Shown piece by piece: positions 31,422-36,834 of a DNA stretch of 36,834 nt (its first letter is position 1; each line of letters starts with the position of its first letter). The DNA is from Candidatus Susulua stagnicola (GTDB lineage: Bacteria; Omnitrophota; Gorgyraeia; Duberdicusellales; 4484-171). Under the pieces are notes generated by a model. It was not told the DNA's origin. It saw only the letters and a list, made by a program, of their open reading frames with translations, and ran no database searches. The stretch spans positions 1 through 36,834 of the forward strand of contig JAVCBZ010000107.1 in assembly GCA_030765735.1 (NCBI GenBank). The letters are read 5' to 3'. The position numbers and the translations under genes are program-made.

Positions 31422-32165
31422 TTACTCCATATCAGATGGAGATTGTACACATTGTTTTATCTCTTTTTTTTCTTCTGTGGGAGCTTCAATTTTTTCTTGG
31501 TCTATAGAAGTTTCAATTTTGTTTTCTTTTAGGGTATCTTTAATGTCATTAATCTTAGTTTCATTTTCTTTTTCAATATTTTCATCTTTGCCGATCTCAG
31601 GATCAGTTTTATTTTGAGGTTGATTATTTGTCATATCTTTTTCAGCTAAAGCCGCAAACTCTTCTAATTTTGGTAAATCCTTTAGAGTGTTGATACCAAA
31701 ATATTCTAAGAATTTTCGTGTAGTAATATAAAGAAATGGTTTTCCAACAACGTCTTTTCTTCCAGCAATTTTTATTAAACCTAACTCTGAAAGTTTTCTG
31801 ACCATATTGTCAGCGCTAACTCCACGTATAGCTTCAATCTCAACTCTCGTAGCTGGTTGTTTATAAGCAATTACTGCTAAGGTTTCCAAAGATGCTGTAG
31901 AGAGTTTTTGCTTACTTCTCTCTTGATACATCTTTTTAACCCAAGTTTCATTGTCAGGGGCTGAACACATTTGATATCCCCCAGCAACTTTAACAATACA
32001 TATTCCAGAAGATCGATTTTTGTAATCAGCTGAAAGCTCTTCAAGAGAGCTATTGATTTCTTTACGGTTAATTTCTAAAACTTCAGCAAGTTCATTAACT
32101 TCAATTGGTTTTTCGTTAATAAACAATAAAGCTTCAAGAATTGATTTTACGCTTTTTTTATCCAT
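31422..32165 (-). CDS. scpB: Segregation and condensation protein ScpB
   Basis: ScpB is the winged-helix subunit of the SMC-ScpAB condensin. Residues about 1-165 hold the two wHTH domains, with ILEALLFINEKPIEVNELAEVL, then SLETLAVIAYKQPATRVEIEAIRG and GRKDVVGKPFLYITTRKFLEYFGI. The remaining about 80 residues are a low-complexity acidic and Lys-rich tail (NQPQNKTDPEIGKDENIEKE), longer than in typical ScpB and probably disordered. ScpA is not adjacent. It is last in the array zinc-ribbon, rnhA, yebC, ruvC, ruvA, scpB. Confidence 0.94.
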   Translation of the reverse strand: MDKKSVKSILEALLFINEKPIEVNELAEVLEINRKEINSSLEELSADYKNRSSGICIVKVAGGYQMCSAPDNETWVKKMYQERSKQKLSTASLETLAVIAYKQPATRVEIEAIRGVSADNMVRKLSELGLIKIAGRKDVVGKPFLYITTRKFLEYFGINTLKDLPKLEEFAALAEKDMTNNQPQNKTDPEIGKDENIEKENETKINDIKDTLKENKIETSIDQEKIEAPTEEKKEIKQCVQSPSDME

Positions 32166-32178
32166 CTATAGATATCCT

Positions 32179-32787
32179 TTATTTGCGTTGACGGTATATT
32201 TCATTAAGAAGTTCTTCGCTATTATCAATTTCTGGTTTTTTCTCTAATGCTTGTTTAATCATTAAATCAGCTTCAACACTTTTATATTGAAGACGTTTTA
32301 AAATTTCTTTAGCTTCGGCAACTATTTCTTTGCCTAAGTGTTTTTTGGGTAGTTGGCCTTCTTTTATTAAAGCAAACCTACCAACTTTACCTTGTAAATG
32401 AGCTATAATTTGTTTTGCTCGTTGTTTACCTATGCCAGTTAGGCTTTGCAAAAAACTTTCATCATTTTCTTCAATAGCTTGAGCAATCCTGGCTACTGGC
32501 TTATCAAAGGCTTTTAAAGCTGCTTTTGGGCCAACTCCAGACACACTTATAAATTTTTCAAAGAAATCTCTTTCAAGCTCTTCAATAAAACCAACCATTA
32601 CTGGTGTGCCTCGATTTTTATCAAGTTTAAAGTAATGGTAAATGACTAAAGCAACTTCGGAACTCTCATCACCTAATCGTTGTGATACAGTTGGTGGAGT
32701 ATTTATTTCATAAGCGATACCAGAGATATCCACTATAACTCTATTTTCTTCTTTTTTTATTAGTTTTCCTTTAACTTGGTAAATCAT
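32179..32787 (-). CDS. ruvA: Holliday junction helicase subunit RuvA
   Basis: RuvA binds the Holliday junction and loads the RuvB motor. The 202-aa protein has the N-terminal OB fold (MIYQVKGKLIKKEENRVIVDISGIAYEI). Two helix-hairpin-helix motifs follow (FISVSGVGPKAALKAF and LQSLTGIGKQRAKQII), then a C-terminal RuvB-contacting helical domain (AKEILKRLQYKSVEADLMIKQ). The start overlaps ruvC by 17 bp. RuvB is not in the window. Confidence 0.96.
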   Translation of the reverse strand: MIYQVKGKLIKKEENRVIVDISGIAYEINTPPTVSQRLGDESSEVALVIYHYFKLDKNRGTPVMVGFIEELERDFFEKFISVSGVGPKAALKAFDKPVARIAQAIEENDESFLQSLTGIGKQRAKQIIAHLQGKVGRFALIKEGQLPKKHLGKEIVAEAKEILKRLQYKSVEADLMIKQALEKKPEIDNSEELLNEIYRQRK

Positions 32788-33292
32788 GTTTTTTAATCGA
32801 GTCTTTTATGTTTAAAAGCTTATTTAATTTTTGAGCATGTGAATAGGCAATCACTAAAGAAAAAGCATCGGCTGTATGTAAAGATTTAAATTGTTTTCCA
32901 GTTATATTTTCAGCCATTTTTTTTACTTGCTGCGAATTAGCATTACCACGGCCTAAAAAGGACTTTCGGGCTCGAGTAGGTGAATATTCAAAGAGCGCTA
33001 TTTTTTCTTGATAAGAAAGAAGGACCACAACTCCCCTTACTTGAGCTAATACTCCTAAAGTTGTTGGATGTCTATGGTGTGAATATAGTTTTTCAATAAT
33101 AATTGCTTCGGGCTTATGTTCAAGGATTTCTTTCTTTATCCCTTCAAAGATACAACCTAATTTTTGAGGAAGTTCTTGTTTTGGGTCAGGTTTTATTTCT
33201 CCTTCTTTAAGCAAGGCTACTTCCAAATTTCTTACTGTAGCGATAACATAACCACATGTTCTTAGGCCAATATCTACGCCTAGCACTTTCAT
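32771..33292 (-). CDS. ruvC: Holliday junction resolvase RuvC
   Basis: RuvC cuts Holliday junctions symmetrically. The acidic catalytic residues are visible: Asp7 of KVLGVDIGLRTCGY, Glu in IIEKLYSHHRHPTTLG, and the HTADAFSLVIAY segment carrying the C-terminal His/Asp. I chose ATG 33292, giving 173 aa and the family's normal MKVLG-type start. A GTG at 33301 that overlaps the yebC stop is the alternative. The 3' end overlaps ruvA by 17 bp. Confidence 0.95.
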   Translation of the reverse strand: MKVLGVDIGLRTCGYVIATVRNLEVALLKEGEIKPDPKQELPQKLGCIFEGIKKEILEHKPEAIIIEKLYSHHRHPTTLGVLAQVRGVVVLLSYQEKIALFEYSPTRARKSFLGRGNANSQQVKKMAENITGKQFKSLHTADAFSLVIAYSHAQKLNKLLNIKDSIKKHDLPS

Positions 33293-33297
33293 AGTTA

Positions 33298-34053
33298 TCA
33301 CATCTCTTGAGCCAATTCTTCTAATACTTCATCTGGAATATCAAAGTTAGCATAAACTGTTTGAACATCATCATTGTCTTCTAGAATTTCTATTAACGAC
33401 AAAAGTGTTTTAGCTTCATTTTTACTTATTTTAAGAGTTGAATTAGGTATTTTAGTTAGTTCTTCAGATATCCATTTGATACCTTTGGTTTGAATTGCTG
33501 ATTTAACAGCTTCAAAATTTTTAGGTTCAGTAAAGACCTCATAGTTTTTATCACCAGTTTTAACATCATCAGCCCCAGCATCTACTGCTATTGAGAATAA
33601 TTCGTCTTCATCAATTGCAGCTTTATCAATTAAAACATAACCTTTAGATGTAAAAATCCAAGCTACGCTTCCAGCTCCAGCCATATTTCCTCCCTTTTTG
33701 GAGAAAATATTACGAATTTCTGCTGAAGATCTATTTTTGTTATCAGTTAAAGTTTCAACCAGGATAGCTATTCCTCCTGGACCATACCCTTCAAAAGTAC
33801 AACTCTCATATGTTACACCGGGAAGCTCCCCAGTACCTTTTTTAATGGCCTTAGAGATATTATCCTTAGGCATATTAGCTTCATTAGCTCTACCAATAGC
33901 GGTTCTTAAGCTAGGATTAGTATCAATGTTTCCACCACTGCTTTTTGCGGCAACAGTGATTTCCCTAATTAATTTTGTAAAAATACGTCCTCTTTTGGCA
34001 TCAGCAGCACCCTTTTTATGCTTAATACTTGCCCATTTGGAATGTCCACTCAT
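33298..34053 (-). CDS. yebC: YebC/TACO1-family protein
   Basis: YebC proteins are long annotated as transcriptional regulators; recent work also links the family to translation of difficult sequences. The 251-aa protein begins with the signature MSGHSKWASIKHKKGAADAKRG, followed by FTKLIREITVAAK, then YEGYGPGG-like FEGYGPGGIAILVE and NIFSKKGGNMAGAGSVAW. The length is standard. A strong AGGAGGTAGGAG lies before the ATG. It sits directly upstream of ruvC, the arrangement found in many bacteria. Confidence 0.95.
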   Translation of the reverse strand: MSGHSKWASIKHKKGAADAKRGRIFTKLIREITVAAKSSGGNIDTNPSLRTAIGRANEANMPKDNISKAIKKGTGELPGVTYESCTFEGYGPGGIAILVETLTDNKNRSSAEIRNIFSKKGGNMAGAGSVAWIFTSKGYVLIDKAAIDEDELFSIAVDAGADDVKTGDKNYEVFTEPKNFEAVKSAIQTKGIKWISEELTKIPNSTLKISKNEAKTLLSLIEILEDNDDVQTVYANFDIPDEVLEELAQEM

Positions 34054-34074
34054 CTCCTACCTCCTTATTCCTCT

Positions 34075-34470
34075 TTAAATTAAAAAACCACTAGCTTGTT
34101 TAGCTAATTCATCGGCTTCTTGATTATTTTCTCTACCAATATGAGTAATTTCAAAACTATCTAACTTTGAGATTAAATTTTTAGATAATACAAAAAGTGG
34201 ATAAATATTTTGATTCTTCACTTTATAATTACCTTTGACCTGTTCACAAATTAATTTACTGTCAGAAAATACTTTAACTTTTTTTTGATTTTCCTCAATA
34301 GCATCAATTAAGGGAAAAATTAATGCCATATATTCGGCAAAATTATTTGTTTGTATTCCAAGATAAACACTTCTTTTTTTTAAAAGCTTATTGTTTTGAT
34401 AAATCAAATAACCAATACCACATTTTCCAGGATTACCAATTGATGATCCATCAACATAAATATCTATCAT
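34075..34470 (-). CDS. rnhA: RNase HI family protein
   Basis: RNase HI removes RNA from RNA-DNA hybrids. The 131-aa protein carries the four catalytic carboxylates: Asp7 in DIYVDGSSIGNPG, Glu in NNFAEYMAL, Asp in VFSDSKLI and Asp in ENNQEADELAKQA. It lacks the basic handle region of E. coli RNase HI and resembles the compact RnhA-like proteins common in many bacteria. Its start overlaps the zinc-ribbon gene by 4 bp, and the two are frequent neighbours. Confidence 0.92.
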   Translation of the reverse strand: MIDIYVDGSSIGNPGKCGIGYLIYQNNKLLKKRSVYLGIQTNNFAEYMALIFPLIDAIEENQKKVKVFSDSKLICEQVKGNYKVKNQNIYPLFVLSKNLISKLDSFEITHIGRENNQEADELAKQASGFLI

Positions 34471-35192
34471 TCTTGGATGTCCTCAGGTATATAAAGTATC
34501 CGTACGCAACTTTCACAAATTGCTAAATGCTCTAACATCTTTATTTCATTTATTTTTTGATGATTAAGTCTCATATGACAAGCTCCACAACCATTTCCTT
34601 TAACTGGAACCAATGCTAACCCCTTACGGGAAACTAATAAGCGTTCATAATCGCTTAAAATTTTCTTATCTATTCCTTCAGCAATTACTTTTCTTTTGTT
34701 GTTAAGGTTACTAATATCAATTTCAGCATTTTTAACACTTTCAGTAAGCTTTACTTCTTGATCTTTAAAGGATTTTTCTTCTTGCCCTAAAGCTTCTTTT
34801 TGCTCAGTGCATTCTTTTGTTGCTTCTTCTAGCGATTCCATAATTATTAGGATAGCTTCTTCAATTGTCAGCATATCAGCCTTATTCGATCCAATTGTAG
34901 TGAGCATAGCCTGATAATCTTTGTTACTTTTTAATTGGTAAAGTTGAGTTTGAAGTTTTTTAAGTTCTCCTTCTTTAGTGGCTAATTCCAGTTCCTTATC
35001 TTTTTTTTCTAATTGTAATTTTTTAAATTTTTCCTCAGCAGTAGTAAAATTCTTGCTCATTTCTTCAAATTCTTCTTTTATTTTCTCTAACTGAATTGGT
35101 AAAGCTTTATCTTTGTCTTCTTGTAATTTATAGATTTTAGTATCGATTTCTTGCAATTGAACTAATTGTCGAAGTTCTTTTTTTAAATTCAT
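34467..35192 (-). CDS. Coiled-coil C4 zinc-ribbon protein (DUF164-type)
   Basis: Most of the 241-aa protein is a long antiparallel coiled coil (residues about 5-185, strongly Glu/Lys/Leu). It ends in a zinc ribbon with GNGCGACHMRL and LAICESCVRILY, two CxxC pairs. This matches a conserved bacterial family related to chlamydial CdsZ and Helicobacter HP0958-type proteins, which act as nucleic-acid- or protein-binding chaperones. The specific role here is unknown. It is the first gene of the minus-strand rnhA-yebC-ruvCA-scpB array. Confidence 0.88.
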   Translation of the reverse strand: MNLKKELRQLVQLQEIDTKIYKLQEDKDKALPIQLEKIKEEFEEMSKNFTTAEEKFKKLQLEKKDKELELATKEGELKKLQTQLYQLKSNKDYQAMLTTIGSNKADMLTIEEAILIIMESLEEATKECTEQKEALGQEEKSFKDQEVKLTESVKNAEIDISNLNNKRKVIAEGIDKKILSDYERLLVSRKGLALVPVKGNGCGACHMRLNHQKINEIKMLEHLAICESCVRILYIPEDIQE

Positions 35193-35302
35193 ATAGTATT
35201 TTGTTTTTTTAATTGCTATTGGTTATACATAAGCACACACAAATAAATTCAAACCAGCAATCCCTATAGTCTATTACGTACTTTTCTAAATAAAAATAAC
35301 CG

Positions 35303-35376
35303 TGGGCCTGCAGGGATTTGAACCCCGGACCAATTGATTATGAGTCAACTGCTCTAACCAACTGAGCTACAGGCCC
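35303..35376 (-). tRNA. tRNA with CAU anticodon (Met elongator or Ile2)
   Basis: A 74-nt cloverleaf on the minus strand: acceptor GGGCCTG/CAGGCCC, D arm GCTC/GAGC, anticodon arm GTTGA-CTCATAA-TCAAT, T arm CGGGG-TTCAAAT-CCCTG, discriminator A. Anticodon CAT may be elongator Met, or the lysidine-modified Ile2 that reads AUA. The G1-C72 pair rules out initiator. I lean slightly to Ile2 by similarity of the anticodon stem-loop, but this is not certain. CCA is not encoded. Confidence 0.92.
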
Positions 35377-35496
35377 AACTCAAATTTTAAATTTTAAGGA
35401 TTAAGCTATAAACAAAACCCAAATTGTACTAACAAATCGCACCTATTATATAGACAAAAGGTGAGAAAATCAAGAGTTAATCTTTGGGCAGATAAA

Positions 35497-35814
35497 TTAA
35501 ATGTATGGTTGGATAAATTTCTCTAAATCTTGTTTGCTCATTACACCAACACGCTTGCTCATTACCTTACCAGACTTAAACAACATGATAGCAGGAATGC
35601 TCATAATTGTATATTCTGTAGCAATTTCAGGAGCTTCATCAACATTCAATTTACAAACCTTTATTTTACCATTGTAATCCTTAGCTATTTCCTCTAGATG
35701 TGGTGTAATCTTTTGACAAGGACCACACCAAGGGGCCCAAAAATCTACTAAGGCAGGTATTTTGGAATCAATAATTTCGTTTTTAAAATTAGTAGTAGTG
35801 ATATTGATTTCCAT
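35497..35814 (-). CDS. trxA: Thioredoxin
   Basis: The 105-aa single-domain thioredoxin has the active site FWAPWCGPCQKITPHLE, the buried Asp-Phe (VDFW), KLNVDEAPEIATEYTIMSIPAIMLF with the cis-proline SIP, and FKSGKVMSKRVGV. The length is exactly that of classical Trx. It is a general disulfide reductase in the cytoplasm. It follows the CAU tRNA on the same strand and appears monocistronic, with a heptad repeat just upstream. Confidence 0.96.
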   Translation of the reverse strand: MEINITTTNFKNEIIDSKIPALVDFWAPWCGPCQKITPHLEEIAKDYNGKIKVCKLNVDEAPEIATEYTIMSIPAIMLFKSGKVMSKRVGVMSKQDLEKFIQPYI

Positions 35815-35834
35815 GAAATGCCTCGCTTTTTTAA

Positions 35835-35855
35835 TTAGTTGTTAGTAATTAGTAA
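35835..35855. repeat. Heptad microrepeat TTAGTTG-TTAGTAA-TTAGTAA
   Basis: Three consecutive 7-bp units in the 51-bp gap upstream of trxA. The unit sequence differs from the other arrays, but the period is the same. Confidence 0.6.
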
Positions 35856-35865
35856 TTTATTTTTC

Positions 35866-36180
35866 TTATTTTATTTTGTTGATATCCTTATCTAAGCTTT
35901 TAATTTTTTTAATCAATGAAGATATTTTACGACTAGCACTCCACTTAGTTGTTGACGTTGATGATACTGCTTTACCTAAGTCGTAATAATTTTTTTCTCT
36001 TTTTAAATAGAGAGACAACTTTTTAGTTTGAGCAGCACCTTTTACTGAAAGTTTTTTAAGATAGTCTTCACTTTTTGATAGCATTTTTTTTGCATTGTCC
36101 ACACCTTTATCTAATTCCTGTTTTGCTTGTGGCCACAATTTGTCTAAAGCTTCTTTTAAAGTTTCCTTTTTTTTAGCCAT
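35866..36180 (-). CDS. Small basic helical protein, unknown function
   Basis: The 104-aa product is very Lys-rich and predicted mostly helical, with heptad-like leucines (KEALDKLWPQAKQELDKG, then KIKSLDKDINKI at the C-terminus). It contains no Cys, no signal peptide and no membrane segment. I do not recognise a family. The composition would suit a nucleic-acid-associated or coiled-coil accessory protein, but this is only a guess. It lies between trxA and the HD-GYP gene on the same strand; GGGGG-rich sequence precedes the ATG. Confidence 0.7.
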   Translation of the reverse strand: MAKKKETLKEALDKLWPQAKQELDKGVDNAKKMLSKSEDYLKKLSVKGAAQTKKLSLYLKREKNYYDLGKAVSSTSTTKWSASRKISSLIKKIKSLDKDINKIK

Positions 36181-36235
36181 AAATCCCCCTTTTTTAAATT
36201 CCCCTCTTTAAAATTATTTTTTATTTAAATTATAT

Positions 36236-36834
36236 TTATACCTCAGGTTTAGTTTTTGATATATGTGCTATTTGGGAAAAAATATCCGTAAAAAGACCTT
36301 CTCGATATGCTTCTAGAAATACATCAACGACTTTAGGGTCGAATTGTGTTCCTTTACCATTTTTAAGTTCAAGTAATGCTTGGTGTTGGATTAAAGCTTT
36401 TCGGTATGGGCGATCAGTAATCATAGCATCAAAGGAGTCAGCAACTCTTATTATTCTAGCTAAAATGTTTATTTCGTTTTCTTTTTTACCTTGAGGATAT
36501 CCAGTTCCGTCATAGTTTTCATGATGATATAATATAGCATCAAGCATTACTTTTCCAAACCATTTTTTCATTGGTTTAAGTATTTTAACTGAATCAACTG
36601 GATGTTCCTTAATTTTAGTAAATTCTTCTTTATTTAAAGGACCATTTTTCTTAAGTATACTATCAGGTGTGTTAATTTTGCCAACATCATGAAATTCAGC
36701 TGCATAATATAAGATTATTTCGCCGTAAGGAATCTTATCTAATTCAGATTGCAGCTTTTTACCCATAATCATAGAAAACTCTTCAACTCTGTGAGAATGA
36801 CCTCGAGTATAGGGATCTTTTTCTTCTAGCCGAT
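36236..36834 (-). CDS. HD-GYP domain phosphohydrolase, 5' end outside the window
   Basis: HD-GYP proteins usually hydrolyse cyclic di-GMP. The frame is open to the window edge: before the in-frame ATG at 36772 it already reads LEEKDPYTRGHSHRVEEFS, the conserved start of the HD-GYP domain. The gene is therefore partial at its 5' end and any sensor domain is missing. Visible motifs are AAEFHDVGKINTPDSIL (HD and metal ligands), IKEHPVDSVKIL, LYHHENYDGTGYPQG (HHE and GYP), and ADSFDAMITDRPYR. All metal-binding residues in view are present, so an active phosphodiesterase is likely. Confidence 0.92.
   Translation of the reverse strand, partial: RLEEKDPYTRGHSHRVEEFSMIMGKKLQSELDKIPYGEIILYYAAEFHDVGKINTPDSILKKNGPLNKEEFTKIKEHPVDSVKILKPMKKWFGKVMLDAILYHHENYDGTGYPQGKKENEINILARIIRVADSFDAMITDRPYRKALIQHQALLELKNGKGTQFDPKVVDVFLEAYREGLFTDIFSQIAHISKTKPEV

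Noticed and set aside
33698..34078. A 126-codon plus-strand frame opposite yebC
   Set aside because: It is a shadow of the strongly conserved yebC; no start signal is visible.
950..35855. Tandem heptads as a CRISPR array
   Set aside because: Units are only 7 bp, contiguous and degenerate, with no unique spacers of constant length and no cas genes nearby.

Overview
This is an AT-rich bacterial chromosome segment that is mostly core genes, with one accessory patch at about 3.0-6.4 kb. HflK/HflC, a lipobox lipoprotein, a complete Rnf complex and MreBCD/PBP2/RodA point to a rod-shaped, diderm, probably anaerobic bacterium. The exported protein beginning ENITITTYYPAP with GNVGIGT repeats, together with the short Thermotoga-type adenosylhomocysteinase, suggests an uncultured lineage near Omnitrophota. 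That placement is an inference from remembered family patterns, not the result of a search.

Layout. 0-3 kb (minus): purU and hflK-hflC. 3-6.4 kb: a patch of decaying or mobile material. It holds a frameshifted exported GNVGIGT-repeat protein, an overlapping DUF4160/DUF2442 pair, an IS30-family element inserted in a small palindrome, a MntA-type nucleotidyltransferase whose usual HepT partner is reduced to a few codons, and REP-like palindromes. 6.4-8.8 kb (plus): an FtsH-type protease with almost no periplasmic domain, overlapping a lipoprotein gene. 8.8-16 kb (minus): an MFS transporter, rnfCDGEAB, rseC and purN in one tight array, preceded by tRNA-Thr(CGU). 16.3-19.4 kb (plus): a polyamine cluster with carboxynorspermidine decarboxylase, carboxynorspermidine dehydrogenase and a divergent S-adenosylmethionine-decarboxylase-like protein. 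19.5-24.6 kb (minus): mreB-mreC-mreD-mrdA-rodA behind a clear sigma70-type promoter. 24.7-31.3 kb (minus): metK, ahcY, pfkA, a long class II aldolase and ilvD. 31.4-35.2 kb (minus): a zinc-ribbon coiled-coil protein, RNase HI, YebC, RuvC, RuvA and ScpB. 35.3 kb to the end: tRNA(CAU), thioredoxin, a small basic protein and a partial HD-GYP protein.

Functional links. Rnf couples ferredoxin:NAD+ electron transfer to an ion gradient. MetK and AhcY make and recycle the SAM cycle. The NspC/CANSDH pair makes a carboxy-polyamine and decarboxylates it, and the SpeD-like protein next door has the usual pyruvoyl serine position occupied by threonine. PfkA keeps its sugar-phosphate residues but has a shortened nucleotide-binding glycine loop.

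The clearest non-genic signal is a set of degenerate 7-bp-period repeats at five intergenic sites, in two cases arranged as inverted arrays. Several perfect palindromes also sit directly at stop codons inside operons. I found no CRISPR array, rRNA, prophage or large biosynthetic cluster.
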